Assembly: GCA_015501075.1 (NCBI GenBank)
Contig: JADNYJ010000030.1
Span: 62,001-126,000, forward strand
Source: Gymnopilus junonius
Taxonomy: Eukaryota; Basidiomycota; Agaricomycetes; Agaricales; Galerinaceae
Direction of reading: 5' to 3'
DNA: 64,000 nucleotides
In this document: in pieces, positions 46,999-57,944 of the stretch
Layout of the letters: the number at the start of each line of letters is the position of its first letter
How positions within the stretch are numbered: position 1 is the stretch's first letter
Notes under the pieces: generated by a model
What the model saw: only the letters and a program-made list of their open reading frames with translations
What the model was told of the DNA's origin: nothing
The model's database searches: none
Position numbers and translations under genes: made by a program

Positions 46999-47702
46999 GC
47001 GCCAGTACTGCTCAGGCTGCATGATTAGACCTCCTCAGCCTCAAGGTGTCTTGGCATCTTGAACGTCCAGTGAATGTGATCGACTTTGTCTGTAAGTGGG
47101 CTTTACATCTTTTTTGAATCATTTTCTCTTTTGTTCCTATCCCTTCCCACTTTTAATTTTATCGGCGCATTGCCTCCTTTTTTTCAGATGATGATTTTCA
47201 TGTACGATGATCAGTTTCAACTTTCGGATTTTGGATCTCTTTTGCACTCCGCATGTACATTCAAGTATTCAGCAAGTTTCTCCTTGTACGTATATAGCAG
47301 CTTCTCTTTTCTTTTTCCATTCAGATGTAATTTGCATACGGACTTGGCGGACGGTCTTCTGTATAACTAGTCATGTAAAATACACAGGTTTCTTTGCGTC
47401 TGCATGTTGTAATTATCCTATCAAGACGCTTGGCGCAGCCCAGGCAATGCATGACACATAAAATTACCGTCTGCGGGAGTCGATCCACCGTCAAAACACG
47501 TAAGCTAGCATTTCTCTGTGTCGGCTAATCTATGCCGCTTTCATAGATCAGCTACGGACACAGCCACAGGGTAACCGGGTTCCAGCATCGTGTTCTTTTA
47601 TTTTCTGCGCCTCGTTTATATACACCTTGTACCCAGCCTTCGTCATTCTTCTTTCTTTGCTTCTATACCCTCCCTTACGACCCAAGATTCCGATACTTCA
47701 AA
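46999..47702 (+). promoter_or_regulatory. intergenic with TATA box of GH16 gene 1
   Basis: About 0.7 kb. TTTATATA at 47615-47622 lies about 80 bp before the ATG at 47703 and is a good TATA candidate. The first part is the 3' flank of the FYVE gene. Nothing else is recognised. Confidence 0.45.
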
Positions 47703-49274
47703 ATGTTGCGCGCGTTAACTTTAGCCATTCTTCTCGAGACTGCCTTTTCTCAACAATTGAAGCTTGCTACCAATTACAGTGGGAGCGGATTGTATGTTCC
47801 TGCTGCGCATGCTTTGCAGGGTTACCTCTGATTTGTTTTCTTGCTTTTCTGTCTTTTTCTAGCTTCGACCTGTGGAACTTCAAGGCGGGGAATGATGCAA
47901 CCAATTTCTTTGGACAGCCTGGTAATCAAGGTGCGTTTGAATATTTTCTCTATCCGTCTCATACTCATGCTTGGCCCTACCATTGTAATGCATTGCAGGC
48001 AACGTAGTCTTCCTCAGTCAAGCCGATGCAGCTCAGCAAAACCTCACCTCCGTCAGTCCGACGACGGGCAATGTCATCCTCAAAGTGGACGACTTTACAA
48101 ATGCGCCCGCCAATGGCACGTTTGGCCGTAACACTGTACAACTGCTGAGTAAAGATGCAGTGGGGCCTGGTAGCTTGGTTATCATGGATGCTGTGCATAT
48201 GCCTTTCGGGGTAAGTCTTCATCCCTTGCCTCTTCGTTTTCTGATGTATATTTTTCTTGTGTGCCCTTTAGTGCTCCGTCTGGCCGGCCTTTTGGATGTC
48301 AGGCCAAAACTGGCCTCAGAATGGTGAAATAGATATCGTCGAGAACGTCAACCTGGCCACGAACAACCAATATTCCCTACACACCGAAAACGGATGCACG
48401 CACCCTGCAGCAGGTCAAGTCCAAGAAACCGGCAACCTCATCAGCACCGACTGCTTCGTCAATGCCACAGGCCAACCTGGGAACGAAGGCTGCTTAGTAG
48501 CGGACAGCAACAAGTCTTATGGTGCGGGCTTTGCACAGAACGGCGGCGGTGCCTTTGCGTTGCTGTGGAATGATGAGGGGATCCAGATCTGGTTTTTCAC
48601 GCGCAGTGCTATTCCCACCGATCTGCCCACTGCCAACCCGAACCCAAGCGGGTGGGGAACACCTACCGCGTTCTATCCCAGCTCGTCGTGCCCTACTCAA
48701 CAGTTCTTCGGGCCACAGACTATGATCCTTGTAAGTGGTCTCACTTGTCTTTTCTTAGTGCGACTGCGCACTTTTTTTTCTCTCACAAAATCTTTTTTTA
48801 ACATCACATTTTACGTTTTTAAAATAACTTTTTGTTATTATAGGAAATTGATGTCTGTGGAAACTTTGCGGTGGACGTGTTCAGCCAAACGTGTTCTGGG
48901 CTGTGCACTGACCTCGTTCCCAACGCTGCCAACTATCACGATGCATTCTTTGAGATCAAATATATCGCCGTCTTTACAAAGTGAGTCTTCGTCCCTTAGC
49001 GGGCTGTGTCCTGCTTCCATCTTATGGATGTCAGATTCGATGCTAACTGTCGCTTTCTCTCTCTCTTTACTTCTACTTCTACTTTGCTAGTGGATCCACC
49101 ACCAACTCTTCCTCCTCTTCTGGCTCCACCGGCTCCTCGGGTTCTAATTCATCTGGTAGTGGCTCCAGCTCCGGTTCTAAATCCGCTGGAGTATCATTCA
49201 AAGCTCTCGGCACGATGAGCGCAGTCGTCGGCGTTGTTGTTCCCCTACTCGCTTTTGCTTCCTTGGCTCTGTAA
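47703..49274 (+). CDS. GH16 beta-glucanase, GPI-type, copy 1
   Basis: Secreted glycoside hydrolase family 16 enzyme of the endo-1,3(4)-beta-glucanase/laminarinase-like type, expected to act on cell-wall beta-glucan. ATG 47703 gives a signal peptide ([18 protein letters not shown]). Exons follow with [55 protein letters not shown] and [16 protein letters not shown]. The catalytic motif [10 protein letters not shown] (ExDxxE) is at about 48327-48356. Further on are [25 protein letters not shown] and [17 protein letters not shown]. The C-terminus is a Ser/Gly linker and a hydrophobic end ([16 protein letters not shown]), consistent with a GPI anchor signal. Stop 49272-49274. Six exons, clean frame. 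A close tandem relative lies 5 kb downstream. Confidence 0.9.
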
Positions 49275-50281
49275 GCTGAGCGTCAAGCATCAAAACATCA
49301 AGGAGGGGAAAATGGACTTCGAGAGGGTGGCAAATTCTTTCCCCTTCCACCTCTATGTCCATTGCTCCAGGGAACCAAACCAGACCCGAACGACAGGACC
49401 TTCTGGGACCTTCTAACTCTATAAACATACATACCAGTGACTTCCGACTTACTTTTATAGACCGTTTTTTCCCTTCCCTCGCTCACTGGACTACATAGTG
49501 GTGGATTACTTACTAACTACTACCCCCTTACCGGCGTACATGCTTTATAAGTCTGATTCGGATGCTTTTTTTATATCTACCACTGACTGATCTTGACTGA
49601 TCCAAACCACTTTTTTTTGTACGTACTTAATGTACTTACTGCGGTATCTGAATCTGTGGGGTACGAATCTCGTTATCTCGTTACTCGACTTACGTTCTTT
49701 TATTTATATTACTAGCCCTGTGCCCATTGTAGTGTACATAGTCTGATCTGAACTGGACAATTCTAACTGTTAGTCGCTTTAAGTTCTCGGTTTTTGGTCT
49801 TTTGATGCGCTCAATAATCGACTCTCTTTCTTATAGCCTCTTGTTTGAGGGCTTATACATCCTCTTCACCCCTTCAGGCTCAACGATGTCATAAACCTAC
49901 CATTCCCTCGGGGCAGTGTCGTAGCGTAGATGCGATCATCTTGGACCTTCTGCGGTATGATGCGCGCTTTATTTTCCATGTCAATGTCCATTCTGTAAAA
50001 CGTCATCTTCGTTCCAAAAGCAGATACAACAGTGTCAAGCTTCAGGTCCGGCCATATATCAAGAAACCGGTCGCGCTGTGGGTGTCAGCAGAGTCTTTGC
50101 GAGCTGTATCGAAAATCCCACAAATGGCTTGATTTGTACTTACGAAGAAGATACTGATAGCATACTACGCAGTGAGTCACCTTACTTGCCTCGCCTTTGA
50201 CCTTCTGGCTCGGAGCCGTCAATCGTGGTCCTATAAAGCCCTTTACTTTTACTTTTGTTCCCCAACTCCTTCCTGATTAGT
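49275..50281 (+). promoter_or_regulatory. intergenic with TATA box of the ABC gene
   Basis: About 1 kb without a gene. TATAAA at about 50231-50236 is some 50 bp before ATG 50282. 49500-49750 is a T-rich 3' flank of the glucanase gene. Confidence 0.4.
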
Positions 50282-52878
50282 ATGGCGTCCTCTATACCGG
50301 ATGAGAACGACTCGGCTGAAATGCCTCATATCACCATTCAAAAAATGCAGCTTGGAGTATGGTGCATTAAGATAGCATCGGACACCTCTTTTGGTCTTCA
50401 AAAGCAATGGGAAGACGTCAGATCGGCGTTACCCTTATATTGGAGGCTCATGACGGATATATTCAACGTCTCGCCACTTCTGTTTACGATATACATTGCG
50501 TGCCAATTGTGGCAAGGGATCGAGGACTCGATATTGATGCACATGTCGAATGAACTCTTGAGAAATGTAGGCTGTTCTTGCAGAGTTTACGTAGTCGGGT
50601 TTGGATGACTTATCATTGTACATTAGATTGAGAGAGGCGTCGTTCACGGAAAGACCAATAGCAGACAGATCGTCTATGATATCATTTCCCGACTGGTATG
50701 CACCGTATTTTTTGCGTTTATCCGTTGGTATAGGTATATTTTACCCTCTGTCGCCCTTCGTGTCTTTGTTTACCGATATATTTTCCAGTGGAAAAGTGCT
50801 GAAGCTACTTGAAACCCGTGTTACTCGTCATTTCGAACTGATGCTCATGAAAGGTTACTTGACCTTATTTGTCCTCAATAATCATCTAACTTGGTCTCAG
50901 CCAAACTTGGTCTCGATATGCCGACATCTCAGGGTAATTTATGAGAAATCAAACCTTCCTGAATGTCGAACTAAGATACCAATTCAGAAGCAGGCAGCAA
51001 ACAAGAAGCTTCCGCTCATCAGGCCTGGGGAGCTTTGCAAAACATTCTCAGATTTGGAACGGATAGCCTCAAAATAGCCAGTCATATCTTATTGATCTCT
51101 CACATCTCTCGTTGGACAGGTGGCCCGATGTATACACTTTTGTGTATCAGCCAGCCTGTGTTTTCCACCATGAATCGGAGAGGACTATGGGACAAAGGTA
51201 TGTGCAACCTATCTTTATGTTTTGACCCTCACTGACCCTTTTCTTAAGTGTGCTTTGCATTCGTAAATAACACGTCTTACCTGAGAATGAAGAATCTTGA
51301 AAAATTGGCCAGTGGCAAGTTCAGGCAAGATATCATCAGCGGCGGTCTAGGATCATGGATAGCGAATGGTATGTAGGTGTATCTCCTTCGAATCCATGAT
51401 ATATACGTACTAAATACTATAAGAATACTATAAATCACATCTTCGTCTTGGACAAATTCCCAACGGTCATCCCTTTCAATTGTACTCGGAAGACTCGGCC
51501 TTCCATGAGGTAATGTACAAAGTACTCGGAGATTCGCCAATGGTCCGTGTTCTTCATCTTTTTTTCTGAATATTTTGATTGTAACCTTATATCTCCGCAG
51601 ATATTGTGTGCTCTGAAAGCCATACAAGACCCTGCAAACTTCTCTGTGACCTCCATCGCAATGCTCCAGCAATCATCAATATCGCTCAAGTATTCACTAG
51701 CAGTAGTTTTGCACACAAGCCAACGATTTAGAAAAAGTGTAACGTCTGTCAAGAGCATTTACGCCTCTTCTGTTGTGGTAAACTCCATAACGGTCGGCGA
51801 TACACCATATCCACGTGTCGACGAGAAATCAGAAGAGAGTAATGGGTCAAAAGGGATGGGCTTCGAGCTGAGGTACCTCAGATTAGTTTCCTTTCCTCAT
51901 CCTTACTTACACATAGCTATGTCAGGAACGTTTCTTTTTCTTACCCAGGAACTCAGGCAACGGTCCCTGCCCTGAAGGACATCTCCTTAATTATTAAGCC
52001 AGGTCAACTTGTGGTGATTGTCGGTGCCAACGGGAGCGGCAAATCGACACTCATCAGGATTCTCTCCCGTCTCTATGACCCTTCCTCCGGTCAAGTGTTA
52101 ATCGACGGGTTACCGTCTTCTTCTTACCGTATCGACGACCTTCATACAGCTACCACTCTTCTGAGTCAAGACAACCTAATATACCCTCTTTCTCTGGGCG
52201 AAAACATAGGTCTTGGATATCCTGAATGCATAGATGCTGAAGAATTGATAAGAGAGGCTGCTGAGAAAGGTGGCGCATTGCAGGTGGTACAGAAGCTTAA
52301 GGACGGGATGAACACGGAGTTGGATCCTGTTATAGAGATGATTTCGACTGGTATGTATGGAAATAAAAATCATCCATTATATGTGGAAATGGAAAAGATG
52401 CGAAAGCCGATTGATATATCTGGTGGCGAAAAGCAGAGAATTGTTGCGTATGTCGCTCTCGCTGGTCTATTTCCATGTTTTCTTACAATATCTTTTCATA
52501 GTGCCCGTTCCTTCATGCGTTTCAAATCCGGAAAGGTCAAATTTGTTGCCGTAGACGAACCTAGCTCTGCCTTAGATGCAGAAGGAGAGCTAGAGTTATT
52601 CAAGAACCTGCTGGCTGTTCGTGAGGGAAAGACCATGGTCTTTGTTACCCATCGCTTTGGACACCTGACCAGGCATGCCAGTCTTATCCTGCACGTTCTT
52701 CTCGTTCTATTTCGGTTACCCTCGTTGCTGATGAGAATTTCCCTGTACTCGTAGATGTATGAAGGAAGGGAACATCGTAGAAAGGGGCTCTCATGCGGAA
52801 CTCATGCAGAAGAGGGGCGAATATGCCAATTTGTATGAGATTCAGGCAGGCGCCTTCTCCGACACAACATCGAAATAA
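50282..52878 (+). CDS. ABC-type ATPase with degenerate membrane half
   Basis: ATG 50282 (MASSIPDENDSAEMPHITIQ) leads through several exons of the membrane-associated half (ALPLYWRLMTDIFNVSPL; RHFELMLMK; GGPMYTLLCISQPVFSTMN; FRQDIISGGLGSWIAN; SIAMLQQSSISLKYSLAV). The nucleotide-binding domain is well kept: Walker A GANGSGKST (about 52024-52050), Q-loop LLSQDNLIYPLSLGENIG, signature ISGGEKQR (about 52418-52441), Walker-B region VKFVAVDEPSSALDAEGE, H-loop THRFGH. The end reads YEIQAGAFSDTTSK, stop 52876-52878. One frame change around 50720-50790 and poor splice signals near 50570 affect the N-terminal half, so that part is uncertain. One NBD only; Walker B ends VAVDE as in related basidiomycete half-transporters. 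Substrate unknown. It sits between the two GH16 genes. Confidence 0.7.
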
Positions 52879-54206
52879 ATTACTTCTGCATAGCATATTT
52901 TAGCAGAAATATTGTAGTACAAGTCGATAAACACTCGCAAGTTGGTCTTGGAAGTAAGTATTCGATATTGCGTCAGGCTCCATATGATATTAGAGCTGGT
53001 TAAAATTGTGACAGAAGTTTCCAACGGTTGGATAATCCATTGACCACACTAGTGAGAGTCTGGAGACTCGACTCGCGAAGCAAGTTGAATTTCCAGACAA
53101 GTCCCTGTAAGGGAGCTTTTACCAAATAGATGAATTGACAAAGGGGAGTTGACCTCATCGAGCTAGCCACCCTTGCGTTATCTCGACCTGCTTCGGTAAA
53201 CAGACTATTTTTAAAGATGTCTGGAGTTCTGGGGCAGACCACGAAATTTCCTCCGTAATGAGCCTGAGAAAGGCGGAGAAACATATATATGCCTTTCACT
53301 GTCATCGTCATCATCATCGATAGCTAGAAAGTGGCGACCTAGGTGCAGGCAGAACAGGAAGACCCTCGAGGTAACTTCAGAGAATCAGGAATGAACGACG
53401 TTCAATAGGTATAGGTCCTGTAGTTGTAGTTCCCTAGTTGTTCAATCTCGTTCGTTCAAGCTTGGGTGTTTCTTGCCGCTCGGCGAAGCACGTGGACGAT
53501 AACCATTGTGTTCTCTCAGCTGAGTCAGCTCTGCCAGCTTGAAATGCTCTCGCTTCCACTGAACCTTGCGCTCTTGGCTCTCGATATACAGAAATCTCTA
53601 TTACGTTTTCTTGCAACTGACTGCCTGAGTCTGACTCTTGTATCTGCCTGGTCTGTCTGAGGGAAATTGAATACCGATAACTGCTGCCATCTATTGACAA
53701 GGCATTTTGATGGCCTCTCAGGATGACAAGATCTTAAAGCCTGGGCACATTTTGGATTTGAACGTCATGATCACTCAATGACCTTGTGCCATGTGTATAA
53801 TGTACCTGCACATCTCCGGCGTTGATATAATCAGTGGCAATTGAATCGCTTCTATTGATAAATACTTGAAATTTTAGGCCAGATGCTGGCATGGCTCACA
53901 GCCGTGCGTAAGCCCGTAAGCTACGGAAATTCGGGCTTCTCAATCTTGTCTCAATCATCTGATCTTTTTTTCCCATGGGACAGCCATCCGTCCGACGTTG
54001 GCTGACGCTGTTGTCAGCAAAGGTATTAGGCTGTTATCATTCGCGCTTCAGAATCCAGGTTTTCGCACAGTGTGGTTTGCTTTCACCTGGCCCTTGTTAT
54101 TTATATCATCCAGCACGTATCAACGAAAAATCCTGCCTTTGTTCTCTACACTCACTCTTACCTCGAACGCGATCCTATCCAAAACTCGGGGCCCTGAAGA
54201 TTTCCA
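52879..54206 (+). other. intergenic
   Basis: About 1.3 kb with no recognised gene; the open stretches on both strands are short and mutually overlapping. An AT-rich TTATTTATATCA at about 54097-54108 may be the TATA region of GH16 gene 2. Confidence 0.4.
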
Positions 54207-55792
54207 ATGCTGCGGTTGTCGTTGTTAGCGCTTGCCGTTTGTTCCAAGTTGGAGAATGTGTATTCTCAGCAATTGACGCTCGCGAGGAATTATAGCGGGG
54301 AAGGATTGTATGTTCTTTATTCCTTCTGCAAGCCGCGTCCTTGTTGGTCGTGAATCTGATAAATGTTTTTTTAATTCTTTTATACTAGTTTTGATTTATG
54401 GAACTTCAAGACAGGAAATGATGCTATGGATGCTTTTGGACAGCAGGGAAATGGAGGTGTGTCTTCCAAATATTCCCATCCATCCGCTTCAAGTTGCTGA
54501 TACTCTTGCAATAACATCACCCGTACCACAGGCAACGTAGTCTTTCTCAGCCAAACAGATGCAGCTCAACAAAACCTCACATCTGTCAACTCAGTGGGCA
54601 ACGTCGTCGTCAAAGTGGATGACTTCACGAATGCGCCTCCAAACGGCATGTTTGGCCGTAATACTGTGCAGATGCTCAGCAAGGACCAGATTGGTCCTGG
54701 TACTTTGATTATCATGGACGCTGTGCATATGCCGTTCGGGGTGAGGTTTGATTTTTTCTTCGCCTTTGGTTCCTTTCCTCCATGATGTACTGATGTATAC
54801 AATGCTTATTGCTGTTACCTATTTTAGTGTTCTGTCTGGCCCGCTTTCTGGCTGAGAGGCCAAGTCTGGCCACAAGACGGCGAAATTGATATCGTCGAGA
54901 ACGTCAACCTCGCCACGAACAACCAATATTCCCTACACACAGAAACTGGATGCTCTCACCCTCCAGCAGGCCAGATTCAAGAAACGGGCAACCTTATCAG
55001 CACCGACTGCTTCGTCAACGCTACAGCAGGCGACGAGGGGTGTGTCATAGCAGATAACAACAAATCTTATGGGGCTGGCTTTGCCCAGAACGAAGGAGGA
55101 GCGTTCGCGCTGTTGTGGAATGATGATGGAATCAAAATTTGGTTCTTCACGAGGACTGCTATCCCCCAGGATTTGCCCACTGCGAGCCCAAATACGAGTG
55201 GGTGGGGTACGCCCGCGGCTTTTTATCCCAGCACGTCGTGCCCTACACAACAGTTCTTTGGGCCGCAGACTATGATTCTTGTAAGCAGCTCCAATTTCCT
55301 TACTAAATTACTACTGAATAACTTTCTCGCTTTTTTTGACTCTGGTATTTATCTTTAATATTCTAATAACAGGAAATCGACATATGCGGTGGCTTCGCTG
55401 GAGGCGTGTTCGATCAGACTTGCCCTGGCCGCGGGATATGCACTGATCTCGTCCCTGTTGCCTCCAACTATCATGATGCCTTCTTCGAGATCAAATATAT
55501 CACCGTCTTTTCCAAGTAAGTTTTAGGACTTAATCTTGTTGAGCATGGCCTCTTCTTTTCTAATTTGGATGATTGGCCGAATGCTAACTGTCCTTCTCAC
55601 TTCTTTGCCACTAGCTCGACCTCTAACAGTTCGACCTCTTCCAATTCCACTGGTTCTGGATCCAGTGGTAGTGGTAGTAGTTCTGGTTCTGGCTCTAGCT
55701 CAGCGGGTTTGTCATTCAAAACTTTCAACACGGCAAGTACAATGATCGGCGCTGTTATCCCCCTGCTTGCTTTTGCGACCCTTGCTTGGTAG
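54207..55792 (+). CDS. GH16 beta-glucanase, GPI-type, copy 2
   Basis: Tandem paralogue of the gene at 47703, with the same exon order and the same landmarks. Signal peptide [20 protein letters not shown] from ATG 54207; [53 protein letters not shown]. The catalytic [10 protein letters not shown] is at about 54878-54907. Then [29 protein letters not shown] and [17 protein letters not shown]. The Ser/Gly/Thr-rich linker and hydrophobic end ([16 protein letters not shown]) again suggest a GPI anchor. Stop TAG 55790-55792; clean frame throughout. Differences from copy 1 are spread as substitutions, and introns differ more than exons, indicating an old rather than fresh duplication. Confidence 0.9.
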
Positions 55793-56245
55793 TTAATTAA
55801 GAAGTGAAATGATCACTGCTGACAAAATACTGTTTGGTCTCGTCATGACTCATGAGATCTCTCTAGCTCACTTTCATTGTATTGCTATGTATGTATTGCC
55901 ATCTTCCACCATCATCCTTGTTCCTGGCTCAATCTTGAAGAGTTTATTCACTTGTTCACTTGTGGTGCAATAATGGGGTGTTACTCAGGTTCTATTTTCA
56001 CTGTTCAAGAAACTTAGAAATACAATTCACGGTCTGAGCATTGGCATAAGTATGCATATTAATGGGCTATCAACTCATTAAAGGCTTAATAACAACTTGG
56101 ATTGATATTGCTTGCAGAGCCAATCAGACATGGGTCAAAATTTCACCCTTCACCATAATAATTCACCACATTAGATCACACAGGATTGAATGAGCGAAAA
56201 ATAATGTACGGTGTTATATATGATTTAACTTACCAACGTCGCCGT
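55793..56245. other. intergenic between convergent genes
   Basis: About 450 bp of AT-rich DNA between the 3' ends of GH16 copy 2 (plus) and ADE1 (minus). Nothing recognised. Confidence 0.45.
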
Positions 56246-57350
56246 CTACTTTGTTAAAAGCTCAACTGCTTCCTTATACCGATCTCTTGTTCCCCGCACA
56301 ATATCCTCATCAATGACCCACCCTTCACCCTCCTTTCCTTCTGGGCCACCCTCCAACCCCTTCCTAAAGCCAGTCTTTACTAACCAATCGCGCAAATATT
56401 GCTTGTCAAAGCTAGGCTGGGGCCCTCCAGCTTTATACCCTTCCAAAGGCCAGTATCGTGAGGAGTCAGGCGTGAGGAGTTCGTCTACTAATATAAGTTG
56501 TTTCTTGGAAGGATCTTGTGGGGAGGGAATGAGACCAAATTCAAATTTAGTATCCGCTAAAATGAGACCGCGTGTTGCGGCGAAGTCTGCAGCGGTTGTA
56601 TAGAGTTTGAGAGCTGCACTGGAGATTTGGTCGTATAATTCTTGCCCAATGATTTTGGCAGCTGTGGTATGTGAATAAATAAATTATCAAACAACGTTCT
56701 TAAATTCTTGCCTTTCTCGGGAGAGATGTTTTCATCATGAGCACCTTGCTCAGCCTTCGTCGATGGCGTAAAGATGGGCTGAGGGAGCTTCTGCGATTCA
56801 ACTAAACCCTCCGGCATCTGGATACCGTGAACAGTGCCACTCTTCTTATACTCCGACCACGCAGAACCTGTGTTCATCCGCGCTTCAGTATACTACATGC
56901 ATTTGAGGAGTAAGAAGCGAGACGTACCAGCCAAGTATCCTCTAACGATGGCCTCAAGCGGCACGACCTCCGCCTTCCTCACAAACATTGTTCGGCCCTC
57001 AAGTTGATCCTTATACTTTCTCACCTCAGTAGGCATCTCTTCAATATCGGAAGCGACGAAATGATTGGGAATTATATCTCCAAGCTTCTTGAACCAGAAG
57101 AGGGACAGTTGCGTCAGGAGTTTGCCTTTTTCTGGGATGCCCTATGAACATATTAGATGGCGTCAAAAAAAGTTGCCTTCGATTATAAAAAGAACATACA
57201 CACGTTTCGTAGAATAACATCATAGGCTGATATTCTGTCGGACGCGACGAAGAGCAGGTGATCAGGAGACGAGGTGCTGTAGATATCTCGTACTTTGCCC
57301 TTTGATATGAGATTGAGATCAGGTAGATTAGAATCTATGAGCGTAGACAT
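56246..57350 (-). CDS. ADE1: phosphoribosylaminoimidazole-succinocarboxamide synthase (SAICAR synthetase)
   Basis: Purine-pathway enzyme joining aspartate to CAIR with ATP. ATG 57348-57350 reads [20 protein letters not shown]. Diagnostic motifs follow in order: [40 protein letters not shown] (about 57090), [17 protein letters not shown] across an intron (about 56960-56870), [20 protein letters not shown] (about 56810), [12 protein letters not shown] (about 56560) and [13 protein letters not shown] (about 56475). The end is [12 protein letters not shown] and the stop at 56246-56248. Length (about 310 residues) and all motifs match the monofunctional fungal enzyme. Clean frame over four exons. 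Divergently spaced by about 600 bp from the 3' end of kexin 1. Confidence 0.95.
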
Positions 57351-57944
57351 GATTTCAATATGAGAAAGGGATGCGTGGACAGTAGCTGAACGACGCGATG
57401 GTCTAAGGAAGGAGAAGGTAATCAAGTAAAAATGTCTGAACGCTAATTAGGGGCGATCGATCAAGTGACGGATAAGGCGGTCCGGTGCTATTTATAGTGT
57501 ATTAAAGTAATAGGTGACTTTCCGTACTTACAAGCTAAAAAAAGCTAATGGACAACTTACTGATGATGTGGTCAACGCGCGTCGCGTCGCGTAAAAGTCC
57601 CATTTGCTTATCTTGAGGCTAGACGAAGGTAGAGACGAGATTTAGACAATTGAATGGATCAGATGCGCAATCGTACGAGACAGTCTTTGGAGGCTCTGGT
57701 TGAGAGGATCAAAAGACAATGTTTATTGTGAAAAGGCTGTTCAAGACTTTGGCAAGCTTTAAGAATCAATCAACACGTGTTTTACATACAAAGGCTCTAC
57801 CGAGGATTGAAATTGTTTGGAAATTGCGTACAAATGCCAAATTATGATCCATTAAATATGTAACAGAGATGTAATCCGTAGATAAGGATACGAATCCAGT
57901 TGCGAATAAATCATTTTACAACCCCTTCGCCGCCTCAACCTGTC
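57351..57944. other. intergenic: ADE1 promoter and kexin 1 3' flank
   Basis: About 0.6 kb. Contains CTATTTATAG at about 57488-57497 (TATA-like, about 140 bp upstream of the ADE1 start) and otherwise nothing recognised. Confidence 0.4.

Noticed and set aside
47455..47575. tRNA-like folding text near TGCGGGAGTCGATCCACCG
   Set aside because: The T-arm stem does not pair and no acceptor stem or anticodon arm could be built on either strand.
53434..53700. 88-residue minus-strand frame between the ABC and GH16 genes
   Set aside because: No recognisable domain, no promoter or splice support, and opposite-strand frames are equally open.
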